From Shewanella hafniensis (GTDB lineage: Bacteria > Pseudomonadota > Gammaproteobacteria > Enterobacterales > Shewanellaceae), in NCBI RefSeq assembly GCF_019655335.1, contig NZ_BPFD01000013.1:1-64000 (forward strand): a stretch of DNA of 64,000 bases, written 5' to 3'. Each line of letters starts with the position of its first letter. The stretch's first letter is position 1. Positions 19,228 to 26,652 of the stretch are shown here, piece by piece. The notes under the pieces are model-generated. The model was not told the origin of the DNA. It ran no database searches and saw only the letters and a list, made by a program, of their open reading frames with translations. The translations under genes and the position numbers were made by a program.

Positions 19228-21543
19228 CTACTTAGGTTGGCGCCAGAAAACGGCGGCCAATGCAGGAAGGATAATTATGGCGCCGAGCATATTTACCACA
19301 AACATGAATGTTAACAATATTCCCATGTCCATTTGGAATTTAAGTGCCGAGAAGAACCAAGTACTGACACCAATCGCCAAAGTCAGCCCTGTAAAAATCA
19401 CCGCACTGCCCCGTTCGACCAACGCCTCATAGTAAGCCTGTTGCACTGGCATTCCGTTCGAGAGCTTAGACGACATAGTCGAAAGGATATAAATACCGTA
19501 ATCCACACCGATACCGACCCCCAGCGCAATGACAGGTAAAGTACTAACCGCTAAACCAATATCCAGTTGCGTCATCAAGGCTTGTGCCAATGTTGACACC
19601 ACATACAGCGGGATAATAACCGCCACTGTCGCTTTAAAGGATTTAAAACTGATTAAGCAGAGTACAAACACGGCACCATAGACATATAACATCATAGGTA
19701 ATTGCGCTTCAGCCACCGCTTCGTTGGTCGCTGCCATTACACCCACAGGACCCGACGCCAGCTTAAATTGCAACTTATCGTTATCCATTTTCGCGGCGAC
19801 GGCTTTCACCTTAGCGACCACAGTTTCTATGGTTTCTGCCTTGTGATCTTTCATAAACAGATACACAGGCATGACAGAACAATCGCCATTTAACAAACCC
19901 GAGGTAGTCGGAATTTGGCCAATGGCCTGCACTAAGCTCGCGGTCGTGCGCGGTAGTACTTCCCATCTTGGGTTGCCTTCGTTAAAGCCTGCGTTCACTT
20001 TTTTAGCCACCGACGCCAGACTCACAGTCGATTCAACCCCAGGCGTATTACGCACTAACCACTCGAACTCATCAATTTGAGTTAGCACATCGTGATAAGT
20101 ACAAGCCTCGGGCGCCGCCTCAACAATCACAGTCATCACGTCGGTGGTGATGGAGAAATGATCTGTGATGAAGAAGGTATCGAGGTTATAACGCGAATCT
20201 TGGTGTAACGCGGGAGCCCCGCCCTGCAAGTCACCAATCTTCATCTGATTGGCTTGCTGCAGACCAGCAAAATACAGCACCACAGTTGCAATAATCACCA
20301 CTACAGCGTATTTAGGCGTCGCGAAACGTGCCAAGAAGCGCCAAATCGCTTCGGTGCGGACTTCTTCAGCCGTTGGCTCTGCGTGTTTATCGACTTTGAT
20401 TTCAGTAAAGGAAATCACCAAAGGCAACAGGATAAGGTTAGTGAAAATGATCACGCCCACACCGAGTGATGCCGAAATCGCTAGCTCACGAATAATCCCA
20501 ATATCAATCGACAATAGAGTAATAAAGCCAACAGTATCAGACAGTAAAGCAACGCCACCTGGTACTAATAAACTGCGGAATGCCGAAGCCGCAGCCGCTT
20601 TAGTGGTCTGTCCGTCCATCACACGGCGTCTAACCGCGTTGATCATTTGCACCCCGTGACTCACACCGATGGCAAATACCAAAAAAGGCACCAGAATCGA
20701 CATGGGATCGAGGCCAAAACCTATCACAGTCAATAAACCGAGCTGCCAGACCACAGCGGTTAAACTGCAGACGAGGGGTAAAACGGTCAGAATGATCGAT
20801 TTTGAGAAAAGGTAAACCATGACGGCGGTGATAAAAATGGCGATCACAAAGAACAGTAATACGCCCTTAGCACCATCGGCCACATCTCCCGCCATCTTGG
20901 CAAAACCTATGATGTGAATTTTAACCTTATCGGTTTCAAACTTGCCCCTCAGCTCTTTTTCGAGCTGCGCCGCAAAGGCGATGGTATCTAAGGGTTTGCC
21001 AGTTTGTGGGTCAAAATCCATCAACTGCGCCGACACCATGGCCGCACTGTAATCATTGGCAATTAATCGACCGACAATGCCCGCTTTTTCAATATTATCG
21101 CGCACGGTTTCGAGCCCAGACACTGTGGTCGAAAAATCCGCCGGAATCACGGGCCCACCCGCAAAACCATCCTCAACGACTTCGGTAAACCGTGTGGAAG
21201 GCGAAAAAATCGATTTCACCTGTGCGCGGTCAACCCCTGGAATAAAAAACAGCTGATCGTGCACGTTTTTTAAGGTATCAAAATAGTTCGCATTAAATAT
21301 ATTGCCGCTGGTATCTTCCACCGCCACCATAATGCTATTAGCGCCACCAAAATCTTTTTGATGTTTCAGGTAGGTCTGCATATAGCTGTGATGCAGCGGA
21401 ATGTTTTTGATGAAGGCCGCGTCCATTTTGAGTTGACTGGCTTGATAGCCTAAAAACAACGTCAAAAACACAAAAATGCCGACGACCCATACGCGATTGC
21501 GGAATAAAAATGACTCAAATCCGTTGACCAGTTTTTCTAACAT
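19228..21543 (-). CDS. RND/MMPL-superfamily membrane transporter
   Basis: A 771-aa inner-membrane permease with the RND half-repeat layout. It has an N-terminal helix (about residues 15-32), a large periplasmic loop, a helix bundle (about 225-400), a second periplasmic loop and a second bundle from about residue 625. The LVFAIGVSHGVQMINAVRRR and VIALGVGIGVDYGIYIL segments are the conserved fourth-helix motifs of MMPL/HpnN-like proteins; the Asp in GVDYG would serve the proton relay. It is the last gene of a four-gene operon, 32 bp after the YCF48-like gene. The substrate is unknown; members of this superfamily usually move lipids or other hydrophobic molecules, which fits its neighbours. Confidence 0.88.
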   Translation of the reverse strand: MLEKLVNGFESFLFRNRVWVVGIFVFLTLFLGYQASQLKMDAAFIKNIPLHHSYMQTYLKHQKDFGGANSIMVAVEDTSGNIFNANYFDTLKNVHDQLFFIPGVDRAQVKSIFSPSTRFTEVVEDGFAGGPVIPADFSTTVSGLETVRDNIEKAGIVGRLIANDYSAAMVSAQLMDFDPQTGKPLDTIAFAAQLEKELRGKFETDKVKIHIIGFAKMAGDVADGAKGVLLFFVIAIFITAVMVYLFSKSIILTVLPLVCSLTAVVWQLGLLTVIGFGLDPMSILVPFLVFAIGVSHGVQMINAVRRRVMDGQTTKAAAASAFRSLLVPGGVALLSDTVGFITLLSIDIGIIRELAISASLGVGVIIFTNLILLPLVISFTEIKVDKHAEPTAEEVRTEAIWRFLARFATPKYAVVVIIATVVLYFAGLQQANQMKIGDLQGGAPALHQDSRYNLDTFFITDHFSITTDVMTVIVEAAPEACTYHDVLTQIDEFEWLVRNTPGVESTVSLASVAKKVNAGFNEGNPRWEVLPRTTASLVQAIGQIPTTSGLLNGDCSVMPVYLFMKDHKAETIETVVAKVKAVAAKMDNDKLQFKLASGPVGVMAATNEAVAEAQLPMMLYVYGAVFVLCLISFKSFKATVAVIIPLYVVSTLAQALMTQLDIGLAVSTLPVIALGVGIGVDYGIYILSTMSSKLSNGMPVQQAYYEALVERGSAVIFTGLTLAIGVSTWFFSALKFQMDMGILLTFMFVVNMLGAIIILPALAAVFWRQPK

Positions 21544-21575
21544 CTTCTCGGCCCTGTTATTGTAGTTTTAAAATT

Positions 21576-22592
21576 TTATGGCTTAAGAATAAACAGCCCT
21601 TGGCTGCCGGATAACCACATATTCCCTTGATTATCCTTCGCAATAGAGACTAAGTTTTCCCCTTGGCGACGAGTAACAATACTGCTGGTGTCATCTTCAT
21701 TCAGTTTAATCACAATCCCCGCATTACCCACGAGATAAACCGCATCGTCCGACACTGACATAGCCCCATTGATTGAAGATTGCACTGGCAGTTCGATTTC
21801 ATTCCACTGACTTAAACTCACATCAGCTTTGAATATATGCCCGCGAAGGCCCATCACATACACGGCATCTTTCGTTTCAATGGCATTAAACATAGAGCCA
21901 TCGTAATCAAAACTGGTACGCGCAAATGTGCTGCCTTTATCGCCTGAAACCGCCACTAGGCCTAACTCGCCGACCAGTAATAAACGTCCGTCAGTCAAGG
22001 TTAAAATACGATTAAAGTGCGGCAATAATGAAGCGCGCGCACTCACATAGGCTGATTGATCGCTGTCTTTTAACTCCGCTAAATAGGACACATCTTCTTC
22101 GGCTAACAGCTCCTCATGGAACTCATCACTCCAATGGGCGCCACCATCATTAGTGCGATAAAACAAACCGTAAGCACCAATGGCAATACCATTGTTTTCG
22201 TCTAAAAACACCACATCGAGGAATGGCTTTTCAATCTCGGGCGAATGCATCTGCTGCTGCCAAGTTTGGCCACCATCCTGAGTATGTAAAATGGTCGCAT
22301 CATGGCCCACGGCCCAGCCTAGTTTGTCATTAAGGAAAAACACTTTTGTCAGCTGTGAACTTACGGGCGTCGCCACTTGATGCCAACTGCCGTCATACAC
22401 CAGAGCATGACCGCGCTCACCCACAGCCACTAACCCTTTGCCCACGTTGGCAATATCTAAAATCAGAGATGAAGCAGCAAGCGGTTGAATTTGTGAAAAA
22501 ATCGGATCAGAAGGAGTAGCAGATAAGGTAGAAGGGAAAAAAGCGCCACCGAAACTTAATGCAGCAACACACTGAAGGATGCGAAACGACAT
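21576..22592 (-). CDS. YCF48-like exported beta-propeller protein
   Basis: A 338-aa secreted protein with a signal peptide ending near STLSA (about residue 25). It contains several bladed repeats of the YCF48/sialidase type: VFFLNDKLGWAVGHDATILHT, VVFLDENNGIAIGAYGLFYRT and the Asp-box-like QDGGQTW and NDGGAHW. YCF48 (HCF136) helps assemble photosystem II in cyanobacteria; in non-photosynthetic bacteria, homologues often sit beside RND permeases, as here. A role as periplasmic assembly factor or adaptor for the permease is an inference. TAAGGAAG gives a good ribosome site. Confidence 0.85.
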   Translation of the reverse strand: MSFRILQCVAALSFGGAFFPSTLSATPSDPIFSQIQPLAASSLILDIANVGKGLVAVGERGHALVYDGSWHQVATPVSSQLTKVFFLNDKLGWAVGHDATILHTQDGGQTWQQQMHSPEIEKPFLDVVFLDENNGIAIGAYGLFYRTNDGGAHWSDEFHEELLAEEDVSYLAELKDSDQSAYVSARASLLPHFNRILTLTDGRLLLVGELGLVAVSGDKGSTFARTSFDYDGSMFNAIETKDAVYVMGLRGHIFKADVSLSQWNEIELPVQSSINGAMSVSDDAVYLVGNAGIVIKLNEDDTSSIVTRRQGENLVSIAKDNQGNMWLSGSQGLFILKP

Positions 22593-22613
22593 ACAAACTT
22601 CCTTAAACTAATG

Positions 22614-22632
22614 AGGGGCGCAAAGCGCCCCT
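22614..22632 (-). promoter_or_regulatory. intercistronic hairpin between DUF1329 and YCF48 genes
   Basis: AGGGGCGC and GCGCCCCT pair around a 3-base loop in the 54-bp gap. There is no T run on the minus strand after it, so it more likely protects the upstream mRNA end, or partially attenuates, than fully terminates. Confidence 0.6.
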
Positions 22633-22646
22633 TTATTTACGGCGTA

Positions 22647-24011
22647 TTAACGGATACCTTCACGACGCAACGCATCAGGGGTAAAGTTAGCTTCGGTCAG
22701 TTTGGCATCGAAGTTATACATGCCACTTTGGTTGTCTAAACCCATGGCGAGATAACGACGGGATTGCAAATCATGGAAGACTTCCAGCGTGTCCCATTGA
22801 GTTGGTACTTCGTAGTAGTTCAAGCCATGTGCAACGGCCACACGATACAGCTGATCACGGTTGTCGTAGAGATCAGCTATCGACACTTGCCATGAATCTT
22901 CGTCAAGGTACATATCGCGCACTTTGTAAATGTGGCGCATACCGTCTTTCAACGTCGCCTTCACTTGCCATACGCGGTGTTTTTCCCAACGAACATATTC
23001 TGGGTTCACATGACCAGGTTTCAATATTTGGTCATATTTCAGTTTGTCTGAGTGCAGCTTGTAATCGTTGTATGGGATATAAATTTCTTTTTTGCCAACC
23101 AGTTCCCAGTTGTAACGCACTGGAGAGCCGTTAAACATGTCGAAATCATCCGTCGTACGCAGACCATCAGACACTGTACCCGGTGTATCGAAAGCGACGT
23201 TTGGCGCTTTACGGACACGACGTTGTCCTGTGTTATAGGTCCAAGCTTGGCGTGGCAACGCCTCTTGATCCATGGTCTCTTTTACCAATAACGCAGTGCC
23301 TGCTAAACGGGCTGGCTGAGTTACCACTTGCTTAAAGTAGAACAGCGTATTGCTGGCTTTAAGCAGATCTAAAGTCATTTCAGGACGAGAATACTCGAAA
23401 CGAATTTCCTCAGCCGTTTCTACCAAACTAAAGCTTCCATCGGCCGTTGGTGCTGCTTGGCTACGGGAAGTCTCGATGTCGATACCACGAAAACGCAAAA
23501 TGTGGTTCCAAATCGCTTCTAAGCCATTTGCAGGGATCGGAAATGGAATACCAATAGAAGCGCCAGAAATACCATTGCCCTGTGCAATCAATTCTGCACG
23601 TGTCGCGTTAGCTTTAGTCGCATCGTAGACAAACTGCGGCACAGATGCGCTACGGCGAGTCTTATACACATTCATCTTGTAAGTATCAGGATAAAGTTCG
23701 AACAACTTCATCTGACCCGGTGTTAAAAAGTCTTTATATTGCGCTTTGTTAGCATTGGTAATGGTGAATTCAATCTTATCCTCAGGGAAAGGATCTGGGT
23801 GATGCATCCCTTTGGTATAACCCGCCACAGGCTTAGTGATACCACCATCCCACGCAGGAATAGAACCATCAGCGTTACCCGCCTTTTCAGCACCTAAAGG
23901 GGTGAGCTCATTGCCAAGTTTAGCCGCGTCAGCCTCTGATACCTTAGCCATAGCGACTGGCGCTACGAGTGCAAACATCACTGCACTCGCCAATATCGTC
24001 AGTTTCTTCAT
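22647..24011 (-). CDS. DUF1329 periplasmic/outer-membrane-associated protein
   Basis: A 454-aa exported protein with a signal peptide (MKKLTILASAVMFALVAPVAMA, cleaved after residue 22). The family motifs LGNELTPLGAEKAGNADGSIPAWDGG and the VYKTRRSASVPQ and QRRVRKAPNVAFDTP blocks identify DUF1329. The open frame extends 38 codons further up, but AAGGA is correctly spaced for the ATG at 24011, which starts the signal peptide. DUF1329 proteins are thought to have a LolA/LolB-like half-barrel fold that can hold a lipid, so a soluble lipid-carrier role is an inference. It begins 13 bp after the DUF1302 gene and nearly always accompanies it. Confidence 0.9.
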   Translation of the reverse strand: MKKLTILASAVMFALVAPVAMAKVSEADAAKLGNELTPLGAEKAGNADGSIPAWDGGITKPVAGYTKGMHHPDPFPEDKIEFTITNANKAQYKDFLTPGQMKLFELYPDTYKMNVYKTRRSASVPQFVYDATKANATRAELIAQGNGISGASIGIPFPIPANGLEAIWNHILRFRGIDIETSRSQAAPTADGSFSLVETAEEIRFEYSRPEMTLDLLKASNTLFYFKQVVTQPARLAGTALLVKETMDQEALPRQAWTYNTGQRRVRKAPNVAFDTPGTVSDGLRTTDDFDMFNGSPVRYNWELVGKKEIYIPYNDYKLHSDKLKYDQILKPGHVNPEYVRWEKHRVWQVKATLKDGMRHIYKVRDMYLDEDSWQVSIADLYDNRDQLYRVAVAHGLNYYEVPTQWDTLEVFHDLQSRRYLAMGLDNQSGMYNFDAKLTEANFTPDALRREGIR

Positions 24012-24024
24012 TGTTTGAGTCCTT

Positions 24025-26055
24025 TTAGATCGAATACTTGATATTGAATGAAACATAATCACGATCTGCCATCGCATTCGTCGTACCGACACCGCCAAAG
24101 AAATTGTTATAGGAGATATCTGCACCCCAACGGTTTTGATAATCGAAGTTAACGCCTAGCGCGACAGACTTACGTCCTTCCGTGAACAGGAACATAGGAT
24201 CTGGAGTAATACCGTCAACGTCATGGGAGAAAATGACCCGTGGCGACATATTGACCCCAGCGAAAACGTTGTTGAAATCCGCTTTTGCCACTAAACGGTA
24301 GCCCCAAGCAAAGTCAGTAGGGAACGGGTTAGTTTCAGGACCATTGTGCAAGACTTGAATGATACCTGGCATTTCGGGATTGCCGCCAGAACGTGACGTA
24401 CCTGGGCCATTGAGACGTAGCTCATCGAAACCTGGCATATCGTGGATCCACACACCACCCACTTCGGCCAACATAGTTAAGTTATCTAACCCTAAGGTTG
24501 GACCAAATAGATGGGTGAAAGTCACCTGCGCCTGTGTGGTATCAAGGCGGATAAAACCATCGACGGTTTCCCCCGGTTGAACGCCTTTAATCTGCGAAAC
24601 ACCATCGAGCTCGGGACTAATACCGGCATTGGCTAACTGTTGTGGCATACCGGCGAACAGCAATTCAACATCATCAATCTGCAGTGGTTCATCTTGACGA
24701 TGGGCAATTTCACCCGCGACCGACGTATCACCAATTAAGGTATTAAAACTGACACCGTATAATTTAATATCTTCTGGATAGACGATTTGCGCCTTAGAGA
24801 AACTCTTCAGGCTGAGCAGTAGTTCACGGTTAATGTTGCCCGCGTTCTGGACTACGGTCGCCATATCTGACGAGATTGCACTTCTGCTAAAATCGGCGGC
24901 AGTACCACTGATCAGCGGACGACGGCTATGGTAATTCATGAAATAGAAACCAAATTCGGTTTCCCCCAATTCAGGCGCGTAATAACCCAGCTTGATACCG
25001 TATTGACCATCATTGCTTGGTTCTTCTTCATCCTGTACTAGGGTCACTTTCGTTTGGTAGGCAATTAATTGAGCAGATGTTAACGATTGTCCACTGGCGA
25101 GCATGCCCGCTAAACGCTCATATTCTTGAATCACAAAATCTAAGTTAATGTCAGGGTTAGCGTTAAACCCAAGCTGAGCGTTTTGCGCATAGCCACCAAA
25201 ACCGGCAAAATCGTTAGTCGCAAAAATCGAGCCCGGAGTTGGGACCCAAATAGGTTGCCAATCATATTGATAGAATGCTTCAACCGTTAACGAATCTGTC
25301 AGGCCAAGGGATGCCCACACCATACCTTGCGGTCTGAACGCTTCTTTTAACTCAGCACCAGGTGCGTTAAGAATGTTCAAATCCACGGCGTTAATTTCAC
25401 TGATCCCATGGGCAATCAGTGTACTTTCACCCCATGACACCACTTGATTACCAACACGAATGGATAATGGATTTGCACCCTCATTCAAATCGAAGTTGGC
25501 ATAGACAAACGCATCTAATAAACGGATATCTTTACATTGCACTTCTGAAGCGCGGCTATCTTCGCAAGGGTCAAATTCTTTACCCGTGATCGGATCGTTA
25601 TAGTCATAATTGCCATCGTTCAGTTTACGATCATAGAAATACATACCGCGGGCGAATAAACCGTAGTTTTTGTATTTCAACGATAATTCATGCAAACCTT
25701 TAACGATCTCAGACGTAGTATCGCCTTGAGAATAAAGTAAGTTACTTAAGTCATTGTTGCTGGAATACGACCCAGGCTGTGCCCAAATCTCAGCAGAAGT
25801 ATATTTTTTATTGTCAAATGCGCTGTAATTAGACCAATCGAATTGGGGTTGATTCACCTTACCAATTTGACCTTCCCAATCGCGCGCACCAACACGCCAG
25901 CTCGCACCAGCAGTCCAAGTTGAGTCAAATGTACCCTCAACCTCTCCCCAATCAAAAGATATTGCATTAACGCTTGGGATCATTAACAAACTCAATGCCG
26001 ACGCCACCCCCAAAGCAAGCGCCGATTTGTTAAAACTATTTTTAACAATTTTCAT
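24025..26055 (-). CDS. DUF1302 outer-membrane beta-barrel-like protein
   Basis: A 676-aa exported protein with a signal peptide ending near SVNA (about residue 31). The rest alternates hydrophobic and polar residues as in outer-membrane barrels and ends in paired strands (WGADISYNNFFGG, DRDYVSFNIKYSI). The family signature includes RVGNQVVSWGEST (about 200) and EAFRPQGMVWASLGLTDSLT. The C-terminal residue is Ile rather than the usual Phe. It is first in the operon with DUF1329, YCF48 and RND genes. I infer that it is the outer-membrane port of that system. GGAGAG precedes the ATG, and an operator-like inverted repeat lies 69 bp upstream. Confidence 0.9.
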   Translation of the reverse strand: MKIVKNSFNKSALALGVASALSLLMIPSVNAISFDWGEVEGTFDSTWTAGASWRVGARDWEGQIGKVNQPQFDWSNYSAFDNKKYTSAEIWAQPGSYSSNNDLSNLLYSQGDTTSEIVKGLHELSLKYKNYGLFARGMYFYDRKLNDGNYDYNDPITGKEFDPCEDSRASEVQCKDIRLLDAFVYANFDLNEGANPLSIRVGNQVVSWGESTLIAHGISEINAVDLNILNAPGAELKEAFRPQGMVWASLGLTDSLTVEAFYQYDWQPIWVPTPGSIFATNDFAGFGGYAQNAQLGFNANPDINLDFVIQEYERLAGMLASGQSLTSAQLIAYQTKVTLVQDEEEPSNDGQYGIKLGYYAPELGETEFGFYFMNYHSRRPLISGTAADFSRSAISSDMATVVQNAGNINRELLLSLKSFSKAQIVYPEDIKLYGVSFNTLIGDTSVAGEIAHRQDEPLQIDDVELLFAGMPQQLANAGISPELDGVSQIKGVQPGETVDGFIRLDTTQAQVTFTHLFGPTLGLDNLTMLAEVGGVWIHDMPGFDELRLNGPGTSRSGGNPEMPGIIQVLHNGPETNPFPTDFAWGYRLVAKADFNNVFAGVNMSPRVIFSHDVDGITPDPMFLFTEGRKSVALGVNFDYQNRWGADISYNNFFGGVGTTNAMADRDYVSFNIKYSI

Positions 26056-26393
26056 TTTAGCTCTCCGTACCCTGCTGGATTCTTTGTTTTAGGAATTACA
26101 ACCAACATCTTGTTAGCTCACAGGTAACATCATTGTTACAGCAATTAATCCCCTTGGGCAAGGCGCAGTTAGAGAAAATTTTCTAAAGAATTAAGCATGT
26201 AGACACATTTGTGCCAGCTGTTGAAAAGGTGGGATTTAAATTAGAGAAAAGCGGGATAGAAATAAAGCGGGGAAAGACATCAAAAAATCATATAATTCAT
26301 TAACATATTTAAAAACTAAATATCACAAACTGAGCCTGATAATCAGCCGACCGTTTAAAGTAATTACTCTAAGCGTTAATAAACAAATTTAGG
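26056..26393. other. 338-bp spacer upstream of the DUF1302 operon
   Basis: No gene. The part near 26056-26200 should hold the operon promoter and contains an operator-like inverted repeat (26124-26139). The remainder is AT-rich with no strong hairpin after the DUF2835 gene. Confidence 0.6.
26124..26139 (-). promoter_or_regulatory. operator-like inverted repeat
   Basis: GTAACA-TCAT-TGTTAC is a perfect 6+6 bp inverted repeat with a 4-bp spacer, 69 bp before the DUF1302 start codon. Its size suits a dimeric repressor of TetR or similar type. The regulator is unknown and not encoded next to the operon. Confidence 0.45.
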
Positions 26394-26609
26394 CTAAACT
26401 CGATTTAATGAAACAAATTGTCCCTTATCATCTAAAACCAATTTGAAATAGCCGTGAATGCCATTTTCGGTTAAAAAACGTCTGAAATGACGACCATTAA
26501 TCCACAAAATCCGCCCTTGAGTTTCACGAACCTCAACTTTATCAGCAAGCCCTTGATAATAAGGTAAGAAATCTCGATAGCTGATCGTTAGTTTGAAATA
26601 CAATTCCAT
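26394..26609 (-). CDS. DUF2835 family small protein
   Basis: A 71-aa protein of a conserved gammaproteobacterial family without known function. The family pattern is clear: YFKLTISYRDFLPYYQG at the start, ILWINGRHFRRFL in the middle and GIHGYFKLVLDDKGQFVSL at the end, which predicts a small beta-rich domain. There is no signal peptide or membrane segment. It lies 43 bp after pepN on the same strand and is probably co-transcribed with it. Confidence 0.85.
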   Translation of the reverse strand: MELYFKLTISYRDFLPYYQGLADKVEVRETQGRILWINGRHFRRFLTENGIHGYFKLVLDDKGQFVSLNRV

Positions 26610-26652
26610 AATATCAGGGCGACATCTATTGCCGCCCTCCTCCTACAAATCG

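Noticed and set aside
24012..24125. 38-residue upstream extension of the DUF1329 protein
   Set aside because: It would bury the signal peptide and overlaps the upstream gene; AAGGA fits the ATG at 24011.
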